Below, piece by piece: positions 9,883-18,997 of a stretch of DNA of 64,000 bases. The notes under the pieces are model-generated. The model saw nothing but the letters and a program-made list of their open reading frames with translations, was not told where the DNA came from and searched no databases. The translations under genes were made by a program, and so were the position numbers. The stretch lies in the NCBI GenBank assembly GCA_963726125.1, contig CAVSBG010000009.1:248001-312000 (forward strand), written 5' to 3'. How positions within the stretch are numbered: position 1 is the stretch's first letter; every line of letters starts with the position of its first letter. This DNA comes from JAMXLO01 sp963726125 (GTDB lineage Bacteria; Pseudomonadota; Alphaproteobacteria; Acetobacterales; Acetobacteraceae).

Positions 9883-10391
9883 CTACGTCTCCACATCATC
9901 GGCCAACAGTGCCCAACGCTCGTGGTCGCACCATACGCCGTTGATCCGCAGGTAGCGCGGAGAAAAGCCCTCCTTGCGAAAACCCACCCGCCGCACGAGC
10001 GCAATCGACGCCAGATTTCCTGGCTGAATGTTGGCCTCCAAACGATGCAGGCCAATTCCGTCGAACGCGTACCGCGTGGCCAGCCGCAGGCCTTGGTCAT
10101 CAAGCCGCGTCGCGCGAACCCGACCATTCCGTAGTAGCCAAGATAGGCATTCCGGAAGCCCTTCATGAATATCTGGCTCAGATTGAACACGCCGACGACA
10201 CTGCCGGAGGATGCGTCGCGTGCCAGCAGGCTGACGCTAGCACCGGTCGCGAGGCCACCGAACCAATCCTCGAACCCGTCCGCGTCGGTGAAGGGTTGCA
10301 CCCACGGCGCATGATGGTCGCGGCTCTCCACATTGGCGCCGATCAGTTCGGCGGCGTCGGACCGGGTGACCGGCCTGACCTCAACGACCAT
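9883..10391 (-). pseudogene. GNAT acetyltransferase (RimJ/RimL-like), single-base frameshift
   Basis: An ATG at 10391, two bases after the upstream oxidoreductase stop, opens a protein that reads MVVEVRPVTRSDAAELIGAN and continues to NAYLGYYGMVGFARRGLMTK, the acetyl-CoA-binding region of RimJ/RimL-type N-acetyltransferases. The frame then breaks near 10095. Adding one G to the GG of AAGGCC restores LRLATRYAFDGIGLHRLEAN and LVRRVGFRKEGFSPRYLRIN, ending at a TAG at 9885-9883. The restored protein would be 169 residues, normal for the family. The gene is either a very recent pseudogene or intact with a sequencing indel. Probable role: acetylation of a protein N-terminus or small amine. Confidence 0.8.
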
Positions 10392-10393
10392 GC

Positions 10394-11395
10394 TCAGGGC
10401 ACCAACAGGATCTTTCCGATATGCTCGGACGACTCCATCAGAGCGTGCGCCGCCGCTGCTTCGCGTAGCGGGAACTGGCGGTAGGTGAACGGCCGCAGCT
10501 TGCCCTCTGCCCACAGTGGCCAGACCTTCTCGCGTAACGCCGCGATGATCGCCGCCTTCTGCGCAACGGAGCGCGAGCGCAGCGTCGAGCCGGTCACCGT
10601 CAAATGCTTGCGGTGGATCACGCCAAAGTCCGCCTCCACCTTCGTGCCACCCATCAGCGCAACGAAGCACAGCCGCCCTTCATGCGCCAACAGGTCGAGC
10701 TCACGGGGGATATAGGCGCCGCCCACCATGTCCAGAATCGCATCCACGCCGCGCCCACCGGTAGCCTCCTTGCCAACCGCGACGAAGTCCTGCGTGCGGT
10801 AGTTGATCGCAACATCGGCGCCGAACTCGCGGCATGCGGCGCACTTCGCATCGGAGCCGGCGGTCGCCAGCACCGTGCAGCCGAACGCCTTGGCAAGCTG
10901 GATCGAGGTAACACCAATGCCGCTCGATCCACCCTGAATGAGGAACGTTTCGCCAGCCTGCAGGTGCATCCGCTCGAACACGTTGGTCCACACGGTGCAG
11001 AACGTTTCAGGCAGGCCACCGGCGTCGATCACGCTGACGCCCGCGGGCACCGGCAGGCACTGCACCGCCGGCACCGCGGCATACTCGCCGTAGCCGTCGC
11101 CGACCATCAGCGCGCAGACCTGGTCGCCGTCCTGCCATTGGGTGACGCCGTCGCCGCGCTTGACCACCGTGCCGGCGCATTCCAGTCCAGGGATGTCGGG
11201 CGCACCCGGCGGCAATGGGTAGCGGCCCATGCGTTGCAGGCAGTCGGCACGGTTGATGCCCGCCGCCGCGATCCGAATCAGCACCTCGCCGGCTTTAGGC
11301 TCCGGCACCGGGCGCGTGGTGGGCACCAGGACCTCGGGGCCGCCGGGCTTGCTGATCTCGATGACTGTCTGGGTGGCGGGGATGTTGGCAAGCAT
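10394..11395 (-). CDS. NAD(P)H quinone oxidoreductase, zinc-type alcohol dehydrogenase family (PIG3-like)
   Basis: A 333-residue medium-chain dehydrogenase/reductase. The N-terminal GroES-like domain contains AGINRADCLQRMGRYPLPPG and IPGLECAGTV. The Rossmann half contains GGSSGIGVTSIQLAKAFG (near residue 150), which binds NADPH. The zinc-binding cysteines of alcohol dehydrogenases are absent, as in quinone oxidoreductases of the TP53I3/PIG3 group, which reduce quinones or enones. The acetyltransferase gene starts two bases after its stop, so the two were probably co-transcribed. Full length and intact. Confidence 0.9.
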   Translation of the reverse strand: MLANIPATQTVIEISKPGGPEVLVPTTRPVPEPKAGEVLIRIAAAGINRADCLQRMGRYPLPPGAPDIPGLECAGTVVKRGDGVTQWQDGDQVCALMVGDGYGEYAAVPAVQCLPVPAGVSVIDAGGLPETFCTVWTNVFERMHLQAGETFLIQGGSSGIGVTSIQLAKAFGCTVLATAGSDAKCAACREFGADVAINYRTQDFVAVGKEATGGRGVDAILDMVGGAYIPRELDLLAHEGRLCFVALMGGTKVEADFGVIHRKHLTVTGSTLRSRSVAQKAAIIAALREKVWPLWAEGKLRPFTYRQFPLREAAAAHALMESSEHIGKILLVP

Positions 11396-11503
11396 GTTCG
11401 GAGCCTCCCATGCGTGGGTCGCTCAACGTGTATGGCAAATCGCCCCGCCTCGCGCCAGAACACCGCCGGTGGTACGCTGCCGGTGTGGCAGTAGGGGCGG
11501 TGT

Positions 11504-11887
11504 GTGGCTGGCATAGTGCCCGTGGTGGATCTGTGGCCCGGGAACATGGCGTTCCCAGCCGAGGGCTGGCGGATGCTGTACCCCGGCTCCCTCGCACTAT
11601 TCGGCTTCATCGGCTTCACAGTCCTGAGGATTCCCGGCGGCTGGTCGAACCCGTTGTATCTGGCGCCGTTGTTTGTCTCAGCCGTGTTGACCTATGGGAT
11701 GTTCTTCTTCGTCTGGGCCTGGTTCGGTGCGCTGATCGCGTTCGCGTGCCTCGCGGGCCCGTATGTGCTCGCCGCGATCACCGGCAGTCTGCTGCCCATC
11801 CGCGCGCGTGCCGTGCTGGTATTCATGGCGTTCGCCGGCAGCATCGTGTGTGCCGACATGGCGGTCCATCTGGGGCATCTGGGCTGA
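11504..11887 (+). CDS. Small multi-pass membrane protein, function unknown
   Basis: A 127-residue protein starting at GTG, with about four hydrophobic segments around residues 26-42, 50-72, 75-95 and 100-120. No catalytic motif is visible and the family is not recognised. The TGA stop overlaps the ATG of the downstream PH-domain gene (TGATG), so they are translationally coupled and may form one membrane complex. The GTG is a reasonable start because the preceding 100 bp form the divergent promoter region shared with the quinone oxidoreductase. Confidence 0.65.
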   Translation: MAGIVPVVDLWPGNMAFPAEGWRMLYPGSLALFGFIGFTVLRIPGGWSNPLYLAPLFVSAVLTYGMFFFVWAWFGALIAFACLAGPYVLAAITGSLLPIRARAVLVFMAFAGSIVCADMAVHLGHLG

Positions 11888-12351
11888 TGGCATACTACAC
11901 CAAGGTCCTGCAGCCCGACGAACAGGTGAAGGTGATCGGCCGCCTGCACTGGTCGATTTACCTGCGCGGCTTCATTGTGCTGATCGCCGCCATCGCGTTA
12001 CTCGTGTTGTCGCAGCGGTTGCCTGACGCCAATGGACAGCGCATCGCGCTTTTGGCTGCTGCGGCGGTTGGGGCGCTCGCGCTTTTGCTGTTGCTGGCCG
12101 CCTGGATCGGGCGGCGGGCGACCGAGATCGTGGTGACCGACCGCCGTGTCATCTTCAAGCGCGGTCTGATCTCGCGGCATACCGTTGAGATGAACATAAC
12201 GAAAATCGAGACAGTGGACGTGGAGCAGAGCTTGGCGGGCCGCATCTGGGATTATGGCACGGTGGTGATCCGTGGCACCGGGATCGGGTTCGAGCCCCTC
12301 GTTGGCGTCGGCGCGCCGCTGAGCATCCGTAATGCGATTATCGCAGGGTAG
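11887..12351 (+). CDS. PH domain-containing membrane protein (bacterial PH, YdbS/YdbT-like)
   Basis: A 154-residue protein with two transmembrane segments near residues 28-46 and 54-76. They are followed by a bacterial pleckstrin-homology (bPH2/DUF304) region: ATEIVVTDRRVIFKRGLISR, then EMNITKIETVDVEQSLAGRI and DYGTVVIRGTG. That order of motifs is typical of the YdbS family of membrane-anchored PH proteins, whose roles are poorly defined. The ATG overlaps the preceding stop by one base. A longer in-frame reading upstream is a shadow of the neighbouring gene. Confidence 0.87.
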   Translation: MAYYTKVLQPDEQVKVIGRLHWSIYLRGFIVLIAAIALLVLSQRLPDANGQRIALLAAAAVGALALLLLLAAWIGRRATEIVVTDRRVIFKRGLISRHTVEMNITKIETVDVEQSLAGRIWDYGTVVIRGTGIGFEPLVGVGAPLSIRNAIIAG

Positions 12352-12449
12352 CGGCTCGAGCCCTATCCGCGAGGACTCAGCTTGCAAGCGATGCACGACT
12401 CGATGCCAATGTTCTTGCTTTGTTCGAATGGCCAGGATAGGCTCTCGTC

Positions 12450-12671
12450 ATGCCAGATGAACCCCTCCGTCCTGCGGACCCCGATGACTTCCGCCGCTCC
12501 CTCGCATTCGCCCTGACCTTCGACGGGCGCCGGCAGTTCAAGACCAGCGGCGAGATGATGGCCGAGATCACCGCCGAACATCTGGCGCGCCACCTGGAAA
12601 TGTCGGGCTACGTAATCATGAAGCGCCCGCCAGGACCGGGGCACAGCACGCCGAAGTCGGGAAGGTTGTAG
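12450..12671 (+). CDS. Small conserved-looking hypothetical protein (73 aa)
   Basis: A 73-residue acidic-to-basic protein with no membrane segment or signal peptide. The central part FRRSLAFALTFDGRRQFKTS and AEITAEHLARHLEMSGYVIM looks like a compact helical domain similar to short hypothetical proteins in Acetobacteraceae, which is recalled rather than checked. It follows the PH-domain gene by 98 bp in the same direction. No function can be assigned. Confidence 0.5.
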   Translation: MPDEPLRPADPDDFRRSLAFALTFDGRRQFKTSGEMMAEITAEHLARHLEMSGYVIMKRPPGPGHSTPKSGRL

Positions 12672-12727
12672 AGGATGTGTAACTGCTGATCCGAGAGTGT
12701 GACGGTCGTAACAAGGAGAGAACGTAC

Positions 12728-13257
12728 ATGGCCAACGAGATGCCGGCTGTACCCCGCCCACGCTGCCACCAGAGTTGCCTGAGCATGGCATAATTGTGCT
12801 GGTGAAATTTTCGCCGCTCGACATCCGCTTTACCGATAGCGACGGCCAGATAGTCGGTGACCCAGAAAAAGCCCGGGCAGAGTTTCTAGAAAATCTATTG
12901 CTCGCCTATGGCGAGAGCCAAAAGCAACTGACGAGTGATTTCATTGGAGTGCCCTCACTGGATGAGAGCCAGATGCATCGCATTTGGACGGAGGCCAATG
13001 AGCGTGCTGTGCTGGTTGGCTTCGCTCCGACAGGGCATTCAATCGATGACCCCATAGCGTGGTGTCATGCGATGGAGCAAAAGATTGTGGAGTGGCCAAT
13101 CGGCCAAAGCTACCCAAGTCGCACGAAAATCGTTGTCTCCAAGGCTATTGCCCTAACACCGACGAAAGCATCGATCGAGTTGTATCGGGGCGGGACACAA
13201 ATTGCCGGCCCGTACGTCATTGATCTGATCCAATGCCTGCCAGAGAAGGCGTCATAG
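12728..13257 (+). pseudogene. Unknown protein, probable single-base frameshift near its N-terminus
   Basis: An ATG at 12728 preceded by a strong ribosome site (AAGGAG, 8 bases upstream) reads MANEMPAVPRP and then stops early. One base later in frame the sequence reads TLPPELPEHGIIVLVKFSPL and continues openly to 13257. Adding one C in the CCCCGCCC stretch near 12755 joins the two into a 176-residue protein, which explains why the long frame alone has only a weak TTG start at 12775. The family is not recognised. Codon use is visibly less GC-biased than neighbouring genes, suggesting a different origin. Either a pseudogene or a sequence indel. Confidence 0.55.
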
Positions 13258-13306
13258 CCTTTCGCCTGCTAAACCTTGATGTAGTTCAGAGTCGCGTGAA
13301 TTTAGA

Positions 13307-13639
13307 TTAAAGAGCCGGGCGAGTGACTGACGGCACCAACCCGCCTTGGCAAATGCCGCCACCAAGGATCATGATGCGAGCCACTTCGACGGCGGCGTCA
13401 CCGCGCGACATGCCGAAGTCCGTGGTCAGCAAGTCAGTCTTGAAATGCGCCTTGCGCATGGCCGCGTCCGGGTCACGCCGCGCCGAAACAGCGGCGTCAT
13501 GCACAGCCCTGAAGGCTTGCGCCTCAGTGGCATGGTCGTTGGCCACGGCGCCTGCCCACGCACCGGCCGCGACGGCAAAAATGACCGCCAGGGCAGCGAG
13601 AGCAATCGGCTTCGGCCAGAGCACGCGTGGGGCGTTCAT
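13307..13639 (-). CDS. Small putative exported protein, unknown function
   Basis: A 110-residue protein whose residues 10-32 (PIALAALAVIFAVAAGAWAG) form a signal peptide or single membrane anchor. An Ala-rich soluble part containing a repeated helix pattern and one cysteine near the end follows. No family is recognised. It converges on the preceding frameshifted gene and lies just outside the IS5 remnant, so its promoter faces the mobile element. Confidence 0.5.
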   Translation of the reverse strand: MNAPRVLWPKPIALAALAVIFAVAAGAWAGAVANDHATEAQAFRAVHDAAVSARRDPDAAMRKAHFKTDLLTTDFGMSRGDAAVEVARIMILGGGICQGGLVPSVTRPAL

Positions 13640-13687
13640 GGGTCGGGACTGTCACGGTAGCACGTCTCATGCGGACGCGACGATCTA

Positions 13688-14235
13688 GGGCCTGTCATCA
13701 ATTAGGCGGTTTCGGTCGTTGGACGCGACCCGGACACTGTATGGGGCAGTGAGTCCGGATTGCCACAGTCAGCCGTCAATCGGCGCGGGGTGAAACGCAA
13801 CAGATTCCGGCACGGCGGTTTCTTCAATTCATAGGCGGTCAGTTTGTTGGAGACTGACCAATGATGCGGCAGTTCAGACTGCGTGACGATCAGTGGGAAC
13901 GGATCAAGGATCTGCTGCCGGGACGCGAAGGCTCGGTCGGTGTGACCGCGGCGGACAATCGGCTGTTCGTAGAGGCGGTGCTGTACCGTTATCGTACCGG
14001 AATGCCGTGGCGCGATCTGCCGGCGCGGTTCGGTGATGGGATAAAGGTCCATCTGCGGTTCAGCCGTTGGGCCAAGAGCGGTGTGTGGGAGCGGGTGTTT
14101 CGGCATCTCGCTGCAGACGCCGACAACGAATATGCGATGATCGACAGCACCATTGTGCGCGACCAGCATAGCGCCGGCGCCAAAAAAAAGTCGGCGACGA
14201 CCAGGCGATCGGACGCTCACGCTGCCTAATATTAG
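13688..14235 (+). mobile_element. IS5-family (IS427-like) insertion sequence remnant
   Basis: A putative left end GGGCCTGTCATCAATTAGG begins after CTA at 13685-13687, the type of target this IS group uses. It is followed by a leader and the 5' half of a transposase. The right half and right terminal repeat are missing: transposase sequence ceases near 14222, and from 14236 the sequence is in frame with an amidohydrolase. The deletion has therefore removed both the IS right end and the start of that gene. The exact junction lies within 14222-14235. Confidence 0.65.
13861..14229 (+). pseudogene. IS5-family transposase, 5' half (truncated)
   Basis: Residues MRQFRLRDDQWERIKDLLPG, YRTGMPWRDLPARFG and FSRWAKSGVWERVF are diagnostic of the IS427 group of IS5 transposases. 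The first catalytic aspartate is in MIDSTIVR. A run of eight A bases near 14181-14188 lies where this group uses programmed frameshifting; in the alternative frame the sequence continues GDDQAIGRSR as in the second open frame. Nothing corresponding to the remaining DDE domain is present, so no active transposase can be made. Confidence 0.85.
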
Positions 14236-15816
14236 CTGGTCACGCCAGGCTTCGTCGATATCCACACCCACTATGACGGCCAGGCCATTTGGGACAGCCA
14301 CATGACGCCATCGTCGATGCACGGCGTCACCACCGCGGTGATGGGTAATTGCGGCGTCGGGTTCGCGCCCTGCAAGCCGGCGGACCGTGAGAAACTGGTC
14401 GAACTGATGGAGGGCGTCGAGGACATTCCCGGTCCGGTCATGCACGAAGGCCTGAAATGGGAGTGGGAATCGTTCGCCGAGTACCTCACCGCGCTGGAAC
14501 GCCGGAACAGCGACATCGACCTGTGCGCTCTGCTCCCGCATGCGGCGGTGCGCGTGTTCGTCATGGGCGAGCGGGCCGTAGGCCTGGAAAACGCTAACCA
14601 ATCCGACATCGCGCAGATGCGCGAGATTGCCGCCGATGCAATGCGCGTTGGCGCATTTGGGTTCTCGACCTCGCGCAGCCTCAGCCACAAGAGCCTGAAA
14701 GGCGACCCAACCCCGACGCTCCGTGCGCAGGAGGATGAACTGACCGGCATCGCGATGGGCATGCGTGACGCGGGGTCCGGTTTCCTGGAGATCGTGTCGG
14801 AATGGGCGCCGGACCCGAAAGCTGAGTTCTCCATGATCCGCCGCGTCGTCGAGGCAAGCGGTCGTCCGTGCGTGTTCACGCTGACCCAACGCCACGCGCG
14901 ACCGACAGTTTGGCGCGAGCTGCTTGGCTATGCCGATGATGCGATCGCTGCCGGGGTGCAGATGCGACCCGTGGTGGCGCCGCGTGCGATCGGTGTGCTG
15001 CTGGGGCTGGAGGGTAGTCAGAACCCGTTCTCCGGCTCGCCGTCGTACAAGTCGATCGCGCACCTGCCGCTGGCGGAGCGCGTGCGATGGATGCGCGATC
15101 CGGAATTCCGCCGGCAGATGCTGGCCGACGACCCAATGAAGGGCAGCACGTTCCCGTTGTTCCATCGCCTGTCGTTTGGTCAAATGTTCCGGTTTGGCAA
15201 TCCGCCGAACTACCAGCCTCGGCGCGAGGATTCGCTCGCTGCGATCGCGGAACGTGAAGGCCGCACGCCGCAGGAAGTTGTGTATGACGTGCTGCTGGAG
15301 GACGACGGCAACGCGTTCATCTACACGCCGCTGGGCAACTACGCGAACTATGACCTGTCGGTCAGCGAGACCACGCTGGCGGATCGCAACACCATCATGG
15401 GACTGGGCGACGGGGGCGCGCATGTCGCGTTCATTCTGGACGCGGGGTATCAGACTTGGCTGCTGACCCACTGGGGCCGCAAGGAGCGGCGCTGGGAGAT
15501 GCCGGAGCTGATCCGCCGCGTGACATCGGATACCGCGCATGCCGCTGGCCTGTACGATCGCGGCGTGCTGGCCGTCGGCAAGAAGGCCGACATCAACGTC
15601 ATCGACTGGGACAGGCTGGGCTGCGACAAGCCTTACGTGGTGCATGACCTGCCGGCCGGCGGCAAGCGACTGATGCAGAAGGTGCATGGCTACGACGCAA
15701 CGATCGTGTCCGGACGCGTAACGTATCGTGGCGGTGAAGCAACGGGCGAACTGCCGGGACGGCTGGTGCGAGGCCAGCAGGCTGAGCTGAATGTCGCGGG
15801 TGGAGCGTCTGCCTGA
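14236..15816 (+). pseudogene. N-acyl-D-amino-acid deacylase family amidohydrolase, N-terminus lost
   Basis: The frame is open from CTG at 14236 (LVTPGFVDIHTHYDGQ) to 15816. It contains the D-aminoacylase/amidohydrolase hallmarks: metal-binding HTHYDG, then GNCGVGFAPCKP, a late histidine region and LGDGGAHVAFILDAGYQT. The usual 60 or so N-terminal residues, including the small beta-sandwich strand DLVIRGGTVVDG, are absent because an IS5 remnant abuts the gene. Internal ATGs such as 14302 lie beyond the HxH motif, so any product from them would lack a metal ligand. The remainder shows no further damage, which suggests a recent disruption. Confidence 0.8.
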
Positions 15817-15854
15817 ATTGATCGAGGTCCTTCGTTCGCCCTGGGTGCGGTCAT

Positions 15855-15876
15855 CCAGGACGAACGATAGTCCTGG
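15855..15876. terminator. Hairpin between convergent genes
   Basis: CCAGGAC (15855-15861) and GTCCTGG (15870-15876) form a perfect 7-bp stem with an 8-base loop. It sits between the convergent ends of the deacylase remnant (15816) and the dehydrogenase (15882). It could terminate both transcripts, although no T-run follows. Confidence 0.4.
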
Positions 15877-15881
15877 CGGTG

Positions 15882-16649
15882 CTAGAGTCCCACACTGCTT
15901 TGCATGATCCCGCCATCGGCGAAGATCGTCGTTGCAGTAATGTACTTCGCTGCATCGCTCGCGAGGAACACGACGACGTTGGCAATTTCCTCGGGCTCCG
16001 CCATGCGTCCGAGCGGGATGGCGGCGTTGAGCTTCGCCAGCAAAGCCGGATCGTTCATCGTGGAGAGGTTGATTGGTGTCGCGACGGCACCGGGTCCCAC
16101 ACCGACAACGCGGATGCCATGTGGCGCCAGCTCCACACCCGCGGTGCGTGTCAGCATCCGCATGCCGCCCTTCGCGAGGCAGTAAGCGGTATTGCCCGGC
16201 ATTGGCCAGTCCTCGTGCACCGAGGTAATGTTGATGACGCTGCCGCCACCGCCTTGCTTGATCATCTGCTTCGCGGCGATCTGCGTACCAAAAAATGCGC
16301 TCTTGAGATTGATGGCGAGCACCTTGTCATACTGGTCCTCGGTGGTGTTCACCACGGACGTGCGGGTTTCCACACCGGCATTGTTTACCATGACATCGAC
16401 GCGGCCGAATTTCGCCACGGTTGCATCAACCAACGCCTGCAGGTCAGCAACGCGGCTGACATCGGCGTGGACACCGATCGCGACGTCGCCCAGGGCAGCG
16501 ATCTCACGCTCAAGTTCTTCGGTCGCCTCCGGATGCGCGACATAGTCGATGGTGATGTTGGCGCCCGCTCTTGCGAGACCCAGCGTGATCGCTTTGCCGA
16601 TCCCGCTATTCCCGCCGGTGACGATCGCGACCTTGCCTTTCAGCGACAT
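15882..16649 (-). CDS. Short-chain dehydrogenase/reductase (glucose 1-dehydrogenase-like)
   Basis: A 255-residue classical SDR. The cofactor loop is TGGNSGIGKA (residues 11-20), the structural motif NNAG is at 89-92, and the catalytic Ser143, Tyr156 and Lys160 lie in ITSVHE and YCLAKGG. Such enzymes oxidise sugars or alcohols with NAD(P). ATG at 16649 is chosen because MSLKGKVAIVTGG is the normal N-terminus and AAAGGGA lies upstream; an in-frame start 51 bases further up adds an atypical extension. Its position beside the glycan-processing pair is suggestive but not proof of a shared role. Confidence 0.88.
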   Translation of the reverse strand: MSLKGKVAIVTGGNSGIGKAITLGLARAGANITIDYVAHPEATEELEREIAALGDVAIGVHADVSRVADLQALVDATVAKFGRVDVMVNNAGVETRTSVVNTTEDQYDKVLAINLKSAFFGTQIAAKQMIKQGGGGSVINITSVHEDWPMPGNTAYCLAKGGMRMLTRTAGVELAPHGIRVVGVGPGAVATPINLSTMNDPALLAKLNAAIPLGRMAEPEEIANVVVFLASDAAKYITATTIFADGGIMQSSVGL

Positions 16650-16966
16650 GGCAATCCCTTTCGTTTTCGAGATGGATGTATCCTGCCTGGAGCCGGTCAA
16701 TGGAATCCAGCTAGCACATCGTCACCTGACCTGTCGCCACCCGGTCGGCGGCAGCGCAGTCTCCACGGCGCAGAGACGAAGAGCGAACCCTTGCAGGAGG
16801 GCATGCGCGGATAAGGTAGTGGCAAAGAATTCATGCAATCATAACATAGGCGGGCAGCTCCACTCCACTCCGCTGCGGGCCGCCCAACCAGTCGCGCAGC
16901 CTCGCCGCTTCCTTGCGCACCCGACACTCGTATAGACTCGCCCCAATCACATCGAATGGACCAGCC
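16650..16966. other. Intergenic region with no convincing gene
   Basis: This 317-bp stretch separates the divergent dehydrogenase and debranching-enzyme genes and must hold both promoters. A 45-codon minus-strand frame (16968-16831) has no ribosome site and overlaps the plus-strand start, so it was not accepted. No strong terminator, operator or RNA gene is recognisable. Confidence 0.4.
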
Positions 16967-18997
16967 ATGGCGACGGAGGACGCCGGCACTGATACGACGC
17001 TGGAGCCGATCCGGTTCGGCCGTGCCATCTGCGGCACGTTGGCCGAGGCGGAACGCCGCGAATGGTGGATTGCCAACGGGCGCGGCGGTTATGCCGCCGG
17101 CACCACCGCCGGAACGCTCACCAGGCGATACCACGGGTTGCTGTTTGCGGCCGTCGATCCGCCGCTCGGCCGGCGGCTGGTATTCGCCAAGGCGGACGCG
17201 ACGCTGATCGATGGTTCGGACCAATACCCGCTGTTCAGCAATCGCTGGGCAGGTGGCCAGATCGCGCCACCCGGTCATAGTGGCATCGAAAGTTTCCATC
17301 TCGATCACACAGTGCCGGTGTGGATCTTCGCGATCGGCGGCCATCGCATCGAGGCAAGGATCTGGATGGAGCCGGGCGAGGATACCACCTGGCTAGGTTG
17401 GCGCCTGCATCCCGTCGCCGACGATACGACGGCGTTGTCGCTGCGGCTGACCTTGCTTGCGAACAATCGTGACCATAACGGCGATACCTGGGAAGATGGC
17501 TTCCAGCCGGCGTTGTCGGTGACAGGCGATACGCTTCGTGTGGCGGACGGGACGCGCTTCACGCTATCACTGCGCGTTCCCGATGGGCGGATCACGCCGC
17601 AGCGCGACTGGTACCGCAACTTCGAGCTGCCGATCGAGGCGGCGCGCGGTCTTGGGTCGCGAGACGCGCATCTCTGCGTCGGGCAGGCGGAGGTGGTGCT
17701 GCGTCCCGGCATTTGGTCCGGCATCGTCGCCAGTTTGCAGCCTGATCCACCAGGCGACATCGCCGCGGCCTTGCAGCGGCGGCTGATGCATGATCGCCAG
17801 ATATTGGCTGCAGCCGGTTCACACCCCAGTCCGCCTTGGATCAATCGGCTGGTGCTGGCCGCCGACACCTTCGTGTTCGCACGGCCGTTGGCAGAAGAGC
17901 CGAACGGGCAATCGGTGATCGCCGGTTATCCGTGGTTCGGTGATTGGGGCCGCGACACGATGATCAGCCTGCCGGGCCTGACACTCGCGACCGGACAGTC
18001 TGCCACAGCGCTAAGGATACTGCAGACCTTCAGCCGGTTCGTCAGCCAAGGCATGCTTCCCAACGTGTTTCCCGGTGCCGGCGAAACTCCCGACTACAAC
18101 ACCGCCGACGCCTCGCTGTGGTTCTTCGAGGCTTGGCGCGCCTACCTGGCAACGACGCATGACCTCGAGGCATTGCGCGGCGCGTGGCCGGTGCTGGTCG
18201 AGATGATCACCTGGCATCAGCGCGGCACGCGATACGGCATCGCCGTGGACCTGGCCGACGGTCTGCTTCGCGCGGGCCAGCCAGGTGTGCAGCTCACGTG
18301 GATGGACGCGAAAGTGGGCGACTGGGTGGTGACACCGCGCATCGGCAAGCCGGTGGAGATCAACGCGCTGTGGTACAACGCGCTGTGCGTCATGTCCGAA
18401 TTCGCCGCGACGCTGGGCGAGCCCGATGCCTATGCCGCACCCGCTGCCGTCACGCGCGCGGGCTTCGGTCGTTTCGTACGGAACGATGGCCTGGGCCTGC
18501 ATGACGTGATCGACGGGCCTGAGGGTACTGATGACCGCATCCGCCCCAACCAGATCTTCGCCGTCAGCTTGCCGCATAGCCCGCTGTCCTCGATCGATCA
18601 GGCCCACGTGGTGGAAGTCTGCCGGCGCCACCTTCTGACATCCTACGGCTTGCGTTCGCTCGCACCCGCCAGCGCCGAGTACCATCCGCGCTACGGCGGT
18701 GGCGTGCGGGAACGCGATGGCGGTTATCATCAAGGCGCAGTCTGGGGCTGGCTACTTGGGCACTTCGCACTGGCGGTGTTTCGCCTGACCGGTGACGCGG
18801 CAGCAGCGCAGGCGCTGTTGGAGCCGATGCGCGATGCAATGTCCGACCAAGGCCTGGGCACCATCGGCGAGGTCTTCGACGGTGATGCACCCCACGATCC
18901 AGGCGGCACGCCGGCGCAGGCCTGGTCGGTGGCCTGCACGCTGCAAGCCTGGTACGCCGTGCAGGCCGCGCGTGATGGCAAAGGGAACGCAAGCTGA
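16967..18997 (+). CDS. Glycogen debranching enzyme / amylo-alpha-1,6-glucosidase family
   Basis: A 676-residue protein with the bacterial/archaeal GDE arrangement. The N-terminal beta domain contains EWWIANGRGGYAAGTTAGTL and RRYHGLLFAA. A C-terminal (alpha/alpha)6 GH133-like domain contains GYPWFGDWGRDTMISLPGL, YNTADASLWFFEAW and WMDAKVGDWVVTPRIGKPVE, with acidic residues in the right places. These enzymes hydrolyse alpha-1,6 branch stubs in glycogen or related glucans in the cytoplasm. MATEDAG at 16967 is the preferred start; an in-frame codon at 16913 would add 18 residues. Its stop overlaps the next ATG (TGATG). Confidence 0.92.
   Translation: MATEDAGTDTTLEPIRFGRAICGTLAEAERREWWIANGRGGYAAGTTAGTLTRRYHGLLFAAVDPPLGRRLVFAKADATLIDGSDQYPLFSNRWAGGQIAPPGHSGIESFHLDHTVPVWIFAIGGHRIEARIWMEPGEDTTWLGWRLHPVADDTTALSLRLTLLANNRDHNGDTWEDGFQPALSVTGDTLRVADGTRFTLSLRVPDGRITPQRDWYRNFELPIEAARGLGSRDAHLCVGQAEVVLRPGIWSGIVASLQPDPPGDIAAALQRRLMHDRQILAAAGSHPSPPWINRLVLAADTFVFARPLAEEPNGQSVIAGYPWFGDWGRDTMISLPGLTLATGQSATALRILQTFSRFVSQGMLPNVFPGAGETPDYNTADASLWFFEAWRAYLATTHDLEALRGAWPVLVEMITWHQRGTRYGIAVDLADGLLRAGQPGVQLTWMDAKVGDWVVTPRIGKPVEINALWYNALCVMSEFAATLGEPDAYAAPAAVTRAGFGRFVRNDGLGLHDVIDGPEGTDDRIRPNQIFAVSLPHSPLSSIDQAHVVEVCRRHLLTSYGLRSLAPASAEYHPRYGGGVRERDGGYHQGAVWGWLLGHFALAVFRLTGDAAAAQALLEPMRDAMSDQGLGTIGEVFDGDAPHDPGGTPAQAWSVACTLQAWYAVQAARDGKGNAS

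Noticed and set aside
14181..14188. The A8 run as an inactivating frameshift in the transposase
   Set aside because: This IS group normally joins its two frames by programmed slippage at such a run; the inactivation is due to the missing 3' half, not the run.
13702..15687. A 661-codon minus-strand open frame
   Set aside because: It runs antisense to the transposase and amidohydrolase frames, has biased Arg/His/Ala composition and no family motif; it is a shadow of GC-rich coding DNA.
16831..16968. A 45-codon minus-strand ORF between the dehydrogenase and debranching genes
   Set aside because: No ribosome site, overlaps the opposite-strand start codon and lacks recognisable motifs.
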